Assembly: GCA_031538565.1 (NCBI GenBank)
Contig: JAVKLS010000041.1
Coordinates: 9,847 to 73,846, forward strand
DNA: 64,000 bases
Direction of reading: 5' to 3'
Origin: JASGCK01 sp031538565
GTDB lineage: Bacteria; Pseudomonadota; Gammaproteobacteria; Burkholderiales; Burkholderiaceae_C
Positions 49,950 through 58,751 of this stretch are shown here, piece by piece. Positions within the stretch are counted from its first letter, which is position 1. Each line of letters opens with the position of its first letter. Under the pieces are notes generated by a model. That model did no database searches and was not told the DNA's origin. It saw only the letters and a program-made list of their open reading frames with translations. The translations under genes were made by a program, and so were the position numbers.

Positions 49950-51023
49950 TTAGGTTCGCCCTTGGCGATCAAGCAGCATGGCGTCGCCATAACTAAAAAA
50001 TCGGTATCTGTTTGCAATGGCGTGAGCATACAGTTGCATGATGTGATCGCGCCCAGAAAAAGCCGATACCAGCATCAACAAGGTGCTTTTGGGGAGATGG
50101 AAATTGGTTAGCAGCAAGTCCACCATTTGAAACCGAAAGCCTGGCGTGATGAAGATGTTGGTGTCGCCCGATAGTTGCTGTGTTTGTGCGTAACTCTCAA
50201 GTGCGCGGACGGTCGTGGTTCCTACCGCCACAACACGCCCGCCACGCGCCTTGCAATCGCTGATTGCGGCAAGCGTTGCGGGAGGGATCGCGTAGCGCTC
50301 GTGGTGCATGACGTGGTCTTCAATTTTTGCCGTCTTCATTGGTTGAAACGTTCCTGCGCCCACGTGCAGCGTGATGCTGGCAGTTTGTACGCCCTTTTGG
50401 GATAAGGCTTGCAGCACGTCGGCATCAAAATGCAAAGCCGCTGTGGGCGCTGCAACCGCGCCTGGATGTTTGGCAAAAACGGTTTGATACCGCGCTGCGT
50501 CCTCTGGGTTGTCGGCGTGTTCGATCGCGCTGCCTTTGAGTCGCTCAATATAAGGCGGTAGCGGCACGTGTCCATGCTGCGCCATCAGCGCATACGGATC
50601 AGCAGAAAAGCGAAAGAGAAATAGCTCACCTTGGTTGCCTGCGCGTCCGAGCAGCGTTGCCGAAAAGCCGCCCTCGCGCCCTACGCCGCCGCCAGCACCC
50701 GCCATGCGGAGCACCGCGCCGATTTGCGGTTTTTTGCTCACGCGCAAATGCGCCACGACTTCGCAGTTATCCAGCACGCGCTCGACTAGCAACTCCAATT
50801 TACCCCCCGTCGCCTTTTCGCCAAAAAGCCGCGCCTTGATCACCTCGGTGTCGTTAAACACCAGCAAGTCACCCGCTTGCAAAAGGCTGGGCAAGGCACT
50901 AAAGATGCGGTCCGTGGCGGGGGCGACTCGCCCATCTAGCAAGCGCGACTGGCTGCGCACGCGGGCAGGATGTTGCGCGATGAGGTCAGGTGCAAGCGTG
51001 AAGTCGAAATCGGAAGTATTCAT
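49950..51023 (-). CDS. queA: S-adenosylmethionine:tRNA ribosyltransferase-isomerase
   Basis: A 357-residue QueA with DFDFTLAPDLIAQHPA, DLLVFNDTEVIKARLFG, GAGTFQPMKTAKIEDHVMHHE, VVAVGTTTVRALES and DLLLTNFHLPKSTLLMLV. It converts preQ1-tRNA to epoxyqueuosine. Divergent from recG with 23 bases between starts. The 3' neighbour is the ATPase gene (32 bases away) instead of tgt. Confidence 0.97.
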   Translation of the reverse strand: MNTSDFDFTLAPDLIAQHPARVRSQSRLLDGRVAPATDRIFSALPSLLQAGDLLVFNDTEVIKARLFGEKATGGKLELLVERVLDNCEVVAHLRVSKKPQIGAVLRMAGAGGGVGREGGFSATLLGRAGNQGELFLFRFSADPYALMAQHGHVPLPPYIERLKGSAIEHADNPEDAARYQTVFAKHPGAVAAPTAALHFDADVLQALSQKGVQTASITLHVGAGTFQPMKTAKIEDHVMHHERYAIPPATLAAISDCKARGGRVVAVGTTTVRALESYAQTQQLSGDTNIFITPGFRFQMVDLLLTNFHLPKSTLLMLVSAFSGRDHIMQLYAHAIANRYRFFSYGDAMLLDRQGRT

Positions 51024-51046
51024 AAGAGAATAGCGATTATCCGTTT

Positions 51047-53137
51047 ATGTTTATGAATGCCGAGTCTCTTAATCGCCCCCCGCAAACCCACGCCCAGCGA
51101 GCCTTGGTAAAACTGGGGCTGGTGCGTGACCTAGATTTTGCGCTGCACTTGCCGCTGCGCTACGAGGATGAAACACATCTCACGCCGCTTGTGGATGCGC
51201 GGCATGGCGAGACGGTGCAAATTGAAGCCGTGGTGACGCACAGCGAAATCCAACTTAAAGGCAAGCGTCAATTGCTGGTAACGGTGCAAGATGGCCGCGC
51301 CGAGTGTCAACTGCGATTTTTCAATTTTTATCCTTCACACCAGCGCACGCTGGCGGTGGGACAGCGACTGCGGATTCGTGGTGAGTTAAAAAAAACCGCG
51401 CAGGGTTTGTCGATGCTGCATCCTAGTTTCAAATCTGCCAGCGAAGAATTAGCGCAGGCGCTAACCGCCGTGTATCCGACCACGGCGGGTTTGCCGCAGG
51501 GCTACATCCGCAAAGCCGTGTGGAGTGGCTTGCACCGCGCCGTGCAGCGCAACGAATTGCTGCCAACAATTGATCTGCCAGATTTGCCAAGTCTTGCAGA
51601 TGCGCTGGAGCTGCTGCACCACCCCACGCCCGACATAGCTGTTCGCGCATTGGAAGACAAAACGCATCCTGCGTGGCAGCGCCTTAAAGCCGAGGAGTTG
51701 CTGGCGCAGCAGCTTTCGCAACTCCAAGCTCGGCGCGAGCGAGAAAAAATGCAGGCAAACACGCTGCCTGCCGTTTGGCGGAAGCAATCTCTTGGCAGCT
51801 TGCCGAATCAACTGCTGTCGGTTTTGCCTTTTGCACTTACGCACGCTCAGGCGCGGGTGCAGCGTGAAATTGCGGACGATTTAGCACTTACAAAACCGAT
51901 GAACCGATTGTTGCAGGGCGATGTGGGGTCTGGCAAAACGGTGGTTGCGGCGCTGGCGGCGGCGCAGTGTATTGAGGCGGGGTTTCAATGCGCCCTGATG
52001 GTTCCTACCGAAATTTTGGCGCAGCAACATTTCGCCAAATTGGTTAGTTGGCTCGAACCGTTGCTGGCGGCGCGGAGTCTGTCGGTTGCATGGCTGTCGG
52101 GCGCGCAAAAAACCAAAGAGCGGCGTGAAATGCTGGCAAAGATTGAGGCGGGCGAAGCTGCGCTGGTGGTGGGCACGCACGCCATCATCCAGAGCAAGGT
52201 TCAATTTGCGCGGCTGGCGCTAGTGATTGTGGATGAGCAGCATCGCTTTGGCGTTGCGCAGCGCTTGGCGCTAAAAGACAAAACCAAGGGTGACCAGTAT
52301 CCGCATTTGTTGATGATGTCAGCCACGCCCATTCCGCGCACGCTGGCGATGAGTTACTACGCCGACTTGGATGTCTCCACCATTGATGAGTTGCCGCCAG
52401 GCCGCACGCCCATCGTGACCAAAATTATTGCAATGACAAAGCGGGATGAAGTGGTGCAGCGAATCGCGCAGCAAATTAAATCGGGGCGACAGGTGTATTG
52501 GGTGTGTCCTTTGATTGAAGAGAGCGAAGCCATCGACTTGGTCAATGCCACCGCCACCAAGGAGGCGTTGCAAGCGGCTTTGCCAGACGCTCGGGTCGCG
52601 CTTTTGCACTCAAAAATCGCCGCGCCAGAAAAAAAATCTATCATGCGCGCATTTGAAAAAAACGAAGTGCAAGTGCTGGTTAGCACCACGGTGATTGAAG
52701 TGGGCGTGGATGTTCCCAACGCGGCGCTGATGGTGATTGAGCACGCCGAGCGATTTGGTTTGGCTCAACTGCATCAACTCCGAGGTCGCGTGGGGCGCGG
52801 GCTTGCCGCATCTGCTTGTGTTTTGCTCTACGCCGTGAGTGAGTCGGGTCGATTGGGTGAATCGGCACGCGCACGGCTCAAGGCAATGGTGGAGACCACA
52901 GATGGATTTGAAATTGCACGGCGCGACCTTGAGATACGCGGACCTGGGGAGTTTTTGGGAAGCCGTCAATCAGGCGCACAAATGCTGCGCTTTGCCGATT
53001 TGACAATGCCGCAAGACCAAGCATGGCTTAAGTGGGCGCAGCACCAAGCGCCCACCCTGCTGGATAGCCAGCCAGACAAGGCGGCGCGGCACATGATGCG
53101 TTGGCTGCCGCATGGCGCGGAGTTTATGGGCGCATAA
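51047..53137 (+). CDS. recG: ATP-dependent DNA helicase RecG
   Basis: A 696-residue helicase: N-terminal wedge/OB domain (YPSHQRTLAVGQRLRIRGEL), Walker A LQGDVGSGKTVVA, the DEQH box VIVDEQHRFGVAQR, motif III MSATPIPRTL and C-terminal HGRMxxx-equivalent plus QLRGRVGRG. RecG remodels stalled forks and recombination intermediates. Start at ATG 51047 or 51053. Followed by oxyR after nine bases, a frequent betaproteobacterial arrangement. Confidence 0.96.
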   Translation: MFMNAESLNRPPQTHAQRALVKLGLVRDLDFALHLPLRYEDETHLTPLVDARHGETVQIEAVVTHSEIQLKGKRQLLVTVQDGRAECQLRFFNFYPSHQRTLAVGQRLRIRGELKKTAQGLSMLHPSFKSASEELAQALTAVYPTTAGLPQGYIRKAVWSGLHRAVQRNELLPTIDLPDLPSLADALELLHHPTPDIAVRALEDKTHPAWQRLKAEELLAQQLSQLQARREREKMQANTLPAVWRKQSLGSLPNQLLSVLPFALTHAQARVQREIADDLALTKPMNRLLQGDVGSGKTVVAALAAAQCIEAGFQCALMVPTEILAQQHFAKLVSWLEPLLAARSLSVAWLSGAQKTKERREMLAKIEAGEAALVVGTHAIIQSKVQFARLALVIVDEQHRFGVAQRLALKDKTKGDQYPHLLMMSATPIPRTLAMSYYADLDVSTIDELPPGRTPIVTKIIAMTKRDEVVQRIAQQIKSGRQVYWVCPLIEESEAIDLVNATATKEALQAALPDARVALLHSKIAAPEKKSIMRAFEKNEVQVLVSTTVIEVGVDVPNAALMVIEHAERFGLAQLHQLRGRVGRGLAASACVLLYAVSESGRLGESARARLKAMVETTDGFEIARRDLEIRGPGEFLGSRQSGAQMLRFADLTMPQDQAWLKWAQHQAPTLLDSQPDKAARHMMRWLPHGAEFMGA

Positions 53138-53146
53138 AATCTCGCC

Positions 53147-54130
53147 ATGACTCTCACGGAACTCAAATACATAGTCGCTGTTGCACGTGAACGGCACTTC
53201 AGCAAGGCGGCAGATGCTTGTCATGTTTCGCAGCCTACGCTGTCGGTGGCGATCAAAAAATTAGAGACAGAACTAGATGTCAAATTATTTGAGCGTAGCT
53301 CAAGCGAAATCACAGTGACTCAGATTGGCGAGGAAATTGTGCGTCAAGCACAGCGCGTGATTGAGGAGACTGGGCAAATCAAAGAAATTGCCAAACGCGG
53401 GAACGATCCGCTGGCGGCAACGCTGAGCCTGGGTCTCATCCACACGATTGCGCCGTATTTGTTGCCTACGCTGATGCGCCAGGTGATTGATCGCACGCCG
53501 CAAATGCCTCTGGTGCTGCACGAAAACTTTACCCATCGCTTGCTGGTGCAATTGCGCCAGGGCGAAATTGACTGCGCTATTCTTGCCGAACCTTTTGATA
53601 GCGCCGGCCTGGCAATTGCGCCGCTGTACGACGAACCGTATCGCGTTGCGGTACCAAGTAATCATCGACTGGCAAAGTGCTCGTCGATCAGTGGTGCCGA
53701 GTTGGAGTCGGAAAATCTTTTGCTGTTGGGCAGCGGACACTGCTTTCGTGATCATGTGCTGAGCGTGTGCCCCGAGCACGCACAAAGCGATGTGCGTCAT
53801 GCGTCGCCTCATTTTGGCAGTGCGGCGTTGGATGGTATTCGTAAAAGCTTTGAAGGCTCTTCGCTAGAGACCATCAAACACATGGTTGCTGCGGGCATGG
53901 GCGTGACCTTGGTTCCTAGCTTGTCGGTTCCTGCGGAGGTCAAGCGCACCAAAACCGACGCGTTGCACGTGAAATATTTGCCGCTCAAACTTGCCAAGGG
54001 TGAACGCGAACCGATGCGCCGGGTCAGCCTTGTCTGGCGGCGTAGTTTTACCCGTTACGAAGCCATTGCCGCGCTACGCAATGCCGTGTATGCCTGTGCT
54101 TTTCCAAGCGTTGTGTGGTGCGCTGCGTGA
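53147..54130 (+). CDS. oxyR: Hydrogen peroxide-sensing LysR regulator OxyR
   Basis: A 327-residue LysR regulator. The helix-turn-helix is HFSKAADACHVSQPTLSVAIKKLE (given here by its core SKAADACHVSQPTLS). The redox pair falls at C199 and C208 in SGHCFRDHVLSVC, the same numbering and spacing as E. coli OxyR. It activates catalase, peroxiredoxin and related genes on disulfide formation. The stop overlaps the ubiA start (TGATG), so recG, oxyR and ubiA may be read as one unit. Confidence 0.94.
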   Translation: MTLTELKYIVAVARERHFSKAADACHVSQPTLSVAIKKLETELDVKLFERSSSEITVTQIGEEIVRQAQRVIEETGQIKEIAKRGNDPLAATLSLGLIHTIAPYLLPTLMRQVIDRTPQMPLVLHENFTHRLLVQLRQGEIDCAILAEPFDSAGLAIAPLYDEPYRVAVPSNHRLAKCSSISGAELESENLLLLGSGHCFRDHVLSVCPEHAQSDVRHASPHFGSAALDGIRKSFEGSSLETIKHMVAAGMGVTLVPSLSVPAEVKRTKTDALHVKYLPLKLAKGEREPMRRVSLVWRRSFTRYEAIAALRNAVYACAFPSVVWCAA

Positions 54131-55029
54131 TGCTGCTGTGGCGCGACGTGATACGGGATCGCATCCAACTCTACGTAGATATGATCCGCTGGGATAGACC
54201 TGTGGGTTGGCTTTTGCCGCTGTGGCCCTCGCTGGCAGCGCTGTGGATTGCATCGGAGCAAACGCATCACGCACCTCCATCGGCGCATCTGCTGTTGGTG
54301 TTTGTGCTAGGGACATTTCTTATGCGTAGCGCGGGCTGCTGCGTGAACGATGCTGCGGATAAAAATTTTGATAGCCACGTCAAGCGCACGGCAAATCGTC
54401 CCGTCACCAGCGGCAAGTTGTCGCAAACCGAAGCGACGCTAGTGGGCGCTGTGCTGGCGCTATTGGCTTTTTTGCTGGTACTGACCACGAACGCCGCCGC
54501 TATTGCGTGGTCGTTTGTTGCGCTGGCAGTTGCGATTGCGTATCCGTTTGCGAAGCGATGGATTGCTATGCCGCAAGCCGTGCTGGGCGTGGCGTTTAGC
54601 TTTGGTATTCCGATGGCGTTTGCGGCGGTGCAAGGCCACGTGCCTCTGCTGGCTTGGGGTTTGCTCATTGGCAATTTGTTTTGGGTGCTTGCCTACGATA
54701 CCGAGTACGCCATGGTGGACAGAGATGACGACGTGCGAATTGGCATAAAAACCTCCGCTATTACGCTTGGCAGTTTCGATGTGGCGGGCATCATGCTTTT
54801 TTATGCGGCGTATGGTGTGATTTGGAATGCCCTCATCACGGGCGATTTTTTGCAATTCCAGCTGACCCGTCCTATGGCTTGGTATGCCGCGCTGGCGGCG
54901 GCGGCGCTGCAAGTGGCGTGGCATTTTTTACTGATCCGTAAGCGCGAGCGCTTAGATTGTTTTAAAGCTTTTCGCGTCAATCACTGGCTGGGTTTTACGC
55001 TGTTTATGGGCGTAACGATGGCGCTGTAA
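54130..55029 (+). CDS. ubiA: 4-hydroxybenzoate polyprenyltransferase
   Basis: A 299-residue integral membrane prenyltransferase with two aspartate-rich motifs: NDAADKNFD after helix two and DTEYAMVDRDDD in the second loop. IRWDRPVGWLLPLWPSLAALW is the N-terminal family block. It attaches the isoprenoid tail to 4-hydroxybenzoate in ubiquinone synthesis. The ATG at 54130 is coupled to the oxyR stop; a GTG at 54115 is less likely. Confidence 0.95.
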   Translation: MLLWRDVIRDRIQLYVDMIRWDRPVGWLLPLWPSLAALWIASEQTHHAPPSAHLLLVFVLGTFLMRSAGCCVNDAADKNFDSHVKRTANRPVTSGKLSQTEATLVGAVLALLAFLLVLTTNAAAIAWSFVALAVAIAYPFAKRWIAMPQAVLGVAFSFGIPMAFAAVQGHVPLLAWGLLIGNLFWVLAYDTEYAMVDRDDDVRIGIKTSAITLGSFDVAGIMLFYAAYGVIWNALITGDFLQFQLTRPMAWYAALAAAALQVAWHFLLIRKRERLDCFKAFRVNHWLGFTLFMGVTMAL

Positions 55030-55041
55030 GCGCCAGCTTGA

Positions 55042-55359
55042 CTAGTGCACCAAGATGGGAGTGGCCGCCAGAGCGGCGTAACCTTCTAAGGTTTTTTCAA
55101 TTTCGTCGATGCTGGGTGGTTTTTTTTGCCAACCGATTAGTTTTTCTTGAAACATCGCGGCCCACGATCCGTCCAAATACACCTCGCGTCCCGAACGCTT
55201 GTCCACAATTTCAAAACCATCGCGGAGTAATTTCCCTTTGAATGGATCGAAATCTGTATTGCTTGCCTGGGGTTGTGTCAGGTTGATAAACGGCTGATCG
55301 TAGGGCGGTGCATTCATGTGCAGCACGGCATAGTCTTCAGAGTCGTAAATAATTTGCAT
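55042..55359 (-). CDS. DUF3567 family protein
   Basis: A 105-residue soluble protein beginning MQIIYDSEDYAVLHM, with GFEIVDKRSGREVYLDG and MFQEKLIGWQKKPPSIDEIE. This pattern is that of DUF3567 (BTH_I0359 family), conserved in Burkholderiales. Function unknown. Convergent with ubiA, with 12 bases between stops, and downstream of the DUF3108 gene with no apparent terminator. Confidence 0.88.
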   Translation of the reverse strand: MQIIYDSEDYAVLHMNAPPYDQPFINLTQPQASNTDFDPFKGKLLRDGFEIVDKRSGREVYLDGSWAAMFQEKLIGWQKKPPSIDEIEKTLEGYAALAATPILVH

Positions 55360-55380
55360 GAGGTGATTTTATGCCTTGGT

Positions 55381-56436
55381 TTAGAGCGGACTTTCGCTGC
55401 TTAGCTGCGAGTCGGTCACACCGCCCGAATCCGTAATGCGGATGCGCACGGGCAAGTAAGCGCGACTCGGCGCAAGCCATACTTCTGCCATCGTGTCGTA
55501 AGCGCGACGCGGACGGCGCACAAGTTTGATAGTTTCTACTTCGCCCACAGGCAGCGTCAAAAGCTCGCTAGGCAGAACTTCAAAAGTCCATGTCTCAAGC
55601 TCGTCCGTGCTGGCAACGGGCAGGGCAAATATTTGCCCTGCTGTAAAGGTTTGTGGCTCGCCTGCAAAAAGACTGGCAAGCTGAATCAAAAAACTAGCAC
55701 GGTCTTCTACGCCTGTGCGCCAAAGGGCTTCGGGGCGGTTGTTAGAAAAAATGACACGCTGTTTATCCGCCTCGATGTGTGTGGCTTGCTCGGATTTTCC
55801 GCGTCGTTTTTCGGTAAATCGCGTGGGCGAAAGTCCTGTGGTGGTTAGTACGCCTGCGCTGGTTTGTTTGATGATGGAAATGCCAAAGTAAGTCGCTTCG
55901 TAACTGAGCTCGTAGCCGCGCGCACCATCGGCATTGGTGAGGGCGGCAGGACGCCATAGCAACTCGGCGCGAGCGCTGTCATTGTCTTTGGTGATTTTGT
56001 AGCGCAGCGCAACAGGTGCTGGAAGAAGGGTTTTATTGTTTTGTACATTCAGAGTGACGACTCGGGTAGGGCTATCCGCAAGCGGCGCGGCGGGGGTGAT
56101 TTCGGGCTTGTCGGTTGGCACATTCGCAACTTGCGTGCTTGCTGCAGATGGTTCGGGCGTGGCTTCTGGCGGGGGAGTTTCGGTTTGCGGCGTGTCGATG
56201 GTTTTGGGTGCTGGTACAGGTAATTTGGGCAAGGGCACTTTGGCAATCTCAGCAGGCAAGATGAGCACATTGACTGCTTGCTTGTCCTTTGCCGCAAAGC
56301 GATGCAGCGTTAGCGTGGCATTGAGCGCGCTAATTGCTAACAGGTGCAACAAAATCACAGCAAGCCAAAGTCGCCAGTGCAAGAGCCAGTGGCTGCGCTG
56401 CGCGCCACTAAAATCGTTGTCACTTTGATTGCTCAT
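55381..56436 (-). CDS. DUF3108 domain protein with TonB-like proline-rich linker
   Basis: From ATG 56436 (AAGGCAGC site; an in-frame ATG at 56466 is an alternative) the protein has 351 residues. One N-terminal helix (WLAVILLHLLAISALNATL) is followed by a Pro-rich linker (residues about 60-120), then a periplasmic DUF3108 domain with YELSYEATYFGISIIKQTS, PTRFTEKRRGK and ETIKLVRRPRRAYDTMAEVWLAPS. Function unknown. Divergent from the FAH-like gene with 50 bases between starts. Confidence 0.87.
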   Translation of the reverse strand: MSNQSDNDFSGAQRSHWLLHWRLWLAVILLHLLAISALNATLTLHRFAAKDKQAVNVLILPAEIAKVPLPKLPVPAPKTIDTPQTETPPPEATPEPSAASTQVANVPTDKPEITPAAPLADSPTRVVTLNVQNNKTLLPAPVALRYKITKDNDSARAELLWRPAALTNADGARGYELSYEATYFGISIIKQTSAGVLTTTGLSPTRFTEKRRGKSEQATHIEADKQRVIFSNNRPEALWRTGVEDRASFLIQLASLFAGEPQTFTAGQIFALPVASTDELETWTFEVLPSELLTLPVGEVETIKLVRRPRRAYDTMAEVWLAPSRAYLPVRIRITDSGGVTDSQLSSESPL

Positions 56437-56486
56437 GCTGCCTTGCGCCGCTATTTTCATTTTCATCTACAGCCACTTTTATCCCT

Positions 56487-56993
56487 ATGAAACTTGCCAC
56501 TTACCAAGACGGATCACGCGACGGACAACTGGTGGTGGTCTCGCGCGATGGTGCTTTGGCGCATTATGCGACGGGCATTTGCAGCACCCTGCAGCAGTTG
56601 CTGGACGATTGGAGTTTTTTAAGTCCGCAGTTGCAAGATTTGTTTGATGCCATTAATCGCGGGGCGGGGCAAGGCGCGGCGCGTCATGCATTTCCTTTTG
56701 AGCCTGCGCGCTGCATGGCGCCGCTGCCGCGCATCTATCAATGGGCTCTGCGCACGGACAAAAAATTGCTGCAACAAAGTGGTGGCGACGATTTTGTGTG
56801 CGCCGCGCAGTTGGTGTATGCGCCGCATCAACAGTTGGCATTTTTAACGGCGGACACGCCAAACAACGCAACTCAGGCGCAGTTGCGCGACGGACTGCGT
56901 TTGGCAATTCCTGTTCAGATTGACGAGGCAACGCAGGCGGTGCAGTTTGCGCCTGTGGCCATGACGTTAGACGAAATGGGTGATGGCGCGTGA
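56487..56993 (+). CDS. Shrunken fumarylacetoacetate hydrolase-family protein (likely non-catalytic)
   Basis: A 168-residue protein whose first 85 residues match the N-terminal part of FAH-family proteins (MKLATYQDGSRDGQLVVVSR, LQQLLDDWSFLSPQLQDL, RCMAPLPRIYQW). After GGDDF it keeps a compressed version of the central region ending FAPVAMTLDEMGD, and then stops. The usual second half of about 150 residues with the metal-binding acidic residues is missing. The frame is intact and the stop overlaps the DUF1415 start (GTGA). Probably a decayed remnant or a repurposed small protein. Confidence 0.7.
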   Translation: MKLATYQDGSRDGQLVVVSRDGALAHYATGICSTLQQLLDDWSFLSPQLQDLFDAINRGAGQGAARHAFPFEPARCMAPLPRIYQWALRTDKKLLQQSGGDDFVCAAQLVYAPHQQLAFLTADTPNNATQAQLRDGLRLAIPVQIDEATQAVQFAPVAMTLDEMGDGA

Positions 56994-57529
56994 TTGAGCT
57001 TGAGCTAACCCGTCAGTGGGTAGAGCGCGCCGTCATTGGATTGAATCTTTGTCCTTTTGCCAAAGCGCCACAAGCAAAGGGATTGGTTCGTTACGTGCTG
57101 TGCAAGTCGAAAAAAACAGATGATCTGCTTAAACGACTTGCCGAGCAATTGATGTATTTGGACAGCACGCCCGCCGAAATTTGCGAAACGATTTTGCTCG
57201 TCCACCCGAGTGTGCTGACGAATTTTTTGGACTACAACGATTTTTTAGACGATGCCGATGATTTGTTGGCGCGTCTAGGACTGGACGGCACATTTCAAAT
57301 TGCCAGCTTCCACCCTGACTATCAATTTGCCGATGCGGGGGTGAGCGATGTGGGCAACTTCACCAATCGAAGCCCTTACCCCATGCTACACATTTTGCGC
57401 GAAGCCAGTATTGATAAAGCTTTGCAAGGTGCTGATGATCCGCAAGACGTATCGGACGCCATCGTGCAGCGCAATCAAGAAATGCTGCAAAAACTGGGCA
57501 AATTAGGCTGGAGTAAGCTGTGGGCGTAG
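56990..57529 (+). CDS. DUF1415 family protein
   Basis: A 179-residue protein starting at GTG: TRQWVERAVIGLNLCPFAK, then ETILLVHPSVLTNFLDYNDFLD, FQIASFHPDYQFAD and FTNRSPYPMLHILREASID are characteristic of DUF1415. Function unknown; conserved Cys and His residues hint at a metal site. Coupled to the FAH-like gene before it and overlapping the methyltransferase gene after it. Confidence 0.88.
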   Translation: MIELELTRQWVERAVIGLNLCPFAKAPQAKGLVRYVLCKSKKTDDLLKRLAEQLMYLDSTPAEICETILLVHPSVLTNFLDYNDFLDDADDLLARLGLDGTFQIASFHPDYQFADAGVSDVGNFTNRSPYPMLHILREASIDKALQGADDPQDVSDAIVQRNQEMLQKLGKLGWSKLWA

Positions 57530-58425
57530 TGCAATCGTTCGCGGAAAAATACGAGCCGCGTTCTGAGCAATCGACACAGTTGCTGCAGGAGCTGCACATT
57601 TTGACGCGCGAAGGGCGACTCAATCAAGATACGCGACGCAAGCTCAAACAAGTGCAGCATTTGCTTGGATTTATAACTCCGCTGCTGACGCAAAGCCAAG
57701 CCCAGCATGGCTCGGTCAATGTGGTCGATCACGGCGCGGGGAAGTCGTACTTGGGTTTTTTGCTCTTTGATGCGTACTTTAAAAAAGAGTTGTCCGCGCC
57801 TTTTAATGGCACGGTGACGGGCGTAGAGGCGCGTGCCGATTTGGTTAAAAAATCCACGGAGCTTGCCAAGCGGTTTGGTTTTACGGGAATGCAGTTTTTA
57901 AACACCACGGTCGAAAACTCGAGTGCTTCGGCGGAGCTACCAGCGCGCATCGACATCGTGACGGCGCTACACGCCTGCGATAGCGCAACCGACGATGCGA
58001 TTGCTTTTGGACTGGCGCATCAAGCGCAGCACATGGTGCTAGTGCCTTGCTGCCAGGCCGAAATTGCCGCCTGTTTGCGCAGCCCTGCACTCAAACGTGC
58101 AAACGGAAACCCGCTAGCGCAGCTGTGGCGACGTCCTATTCACACACGCGAATTCGGTAGTCAACTCACCAATGTGCTGCGCTGTTTGTGGCTGGAGTCC
58201 GCAGGTTACAGCGTGACGGTGACCGAGCTTGTGGGCTGGGAGCACTCCATGAAAAACGAGCTGATTGTGGCGAGCAAATCTACCAGCGCATCCATAACCA
58301 CCCGCGCCGCGCAAGCCAGTCGCGAGCAACTAGCGGCTTTGCTGCTGATGACGGGGCTAGACCAAGTAGCCGCCGTGTGGCAGCGGTTTTTAGCAAATCC
58401 GTCTAGCCAACAACTTAATGTTTAA
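57520..58425 (+). CDS. SAM-dependent methyltransferase (Methyltransf_32-like)
   Basis: A 301-residue protein with the SAM motif VVDHGAGKSYLGFLLFD and the downstream ALHACDSATDDAIAFGL and VLVPCCQAEIA blocks of Methyltransf_32 proteins; relatives include tRNA/protein methyltransferase-like enzymes of unknown target. The start is GTG 57520, or GTG 57529 in a TAGTG junction with DUF1415. Its 3' end overlaps the convergent small membrane gene by 11 bases. Confidence 0.85.
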   Translation: MGVVQSFAEKYEPRSEQSTQLLQELHILTREGRLNQDTRRKLKQVQHLLGFITPLLTQSQAQHGSVNVVDHGAGKSYLGFLLFDAYFKKELSAPFNGTVTGVEARADLVKKSTELAKRFGFTGMQFLNTTVENSSASAELPARIDIVTALHACDSATDDAIAFGLAHQAQHMVLVPCCQAEIAACLRSPALKRANGNPLAQLWRRPIHTREFGSQLTNVLRCLWLESAGYSVTVTELVGWEHSMKNELIVASKSTSASITTRAAQASREQLAALLLMTGLDQVAAVWQRFLANPSSQQLNV

Positions 58426-58636
58426 CAGCTGGGGGCGCTAATGCAGGTGCAACAGGTGCAGAGGCCGCAGCAGTAGGTGCAGATGCAGATGCAGCAGGTG
58501 CGGGGCCTGACGCGGCGGGATGCTCAGTCTCGATGCCGTGCTTTTCACCGCCCATGTCGATATTGGCGCCAGGCTTGGTGAGTAAGTAAAAGGTGATCGC
58601 CACAAGGACGACAAAGCCAAGAATAATTTTGATCAT
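58415..58636 (-). CDS. Small membrane-anchored Ala/Pro-rich protein
   Basis: A 73-residue protein: one N-terminal helix (IILGFVVLVAITFYLL) followed by a charged patch and an Ala/Pro/Ser tail ending PPAVKH. No family recognised. The hydrophobic start, in-frame ATG and codon use suggest a real gene. Its tail composition recalls the partial protein at the left edge of the window. It lies downstream of the MFS gene but beyond a terminator, so it probably has its own promoter at 58637-58671. Confidence 0.6.
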   Translation of the reverse strand: MIKIILGFVVLVAITFYLLTKPGANIDMGGEKHGIETEHPAASGPAPAASASAPTAAASAPVAPALAPPAVKH

Positions 58637-58671
58637 GATGCAGTTGCCTGGTTAAAGTTGAAATACTGATT

Positions 58672-58711
58672 AAAAAAGCCCATCAAGATCACGAAGTCTT
58701 GACGGGCTTTT
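58672..58711 (-). terminator. Rho-independent terminator after the MHS transporter gene
   Basis: AAAAGCCC and ATCAAGA pair with TCTTGAC and GGGCTTTT around an eight-base loop. T/A tracts on both sides could make it bidirectional. It lies 41 bases downstream of the transporter stop. Confidence 0.88.
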
Positions 58712-58751
58712 GGAGGGTCACCAAGTGGTTATTGAATGAACCGAATGGCCA

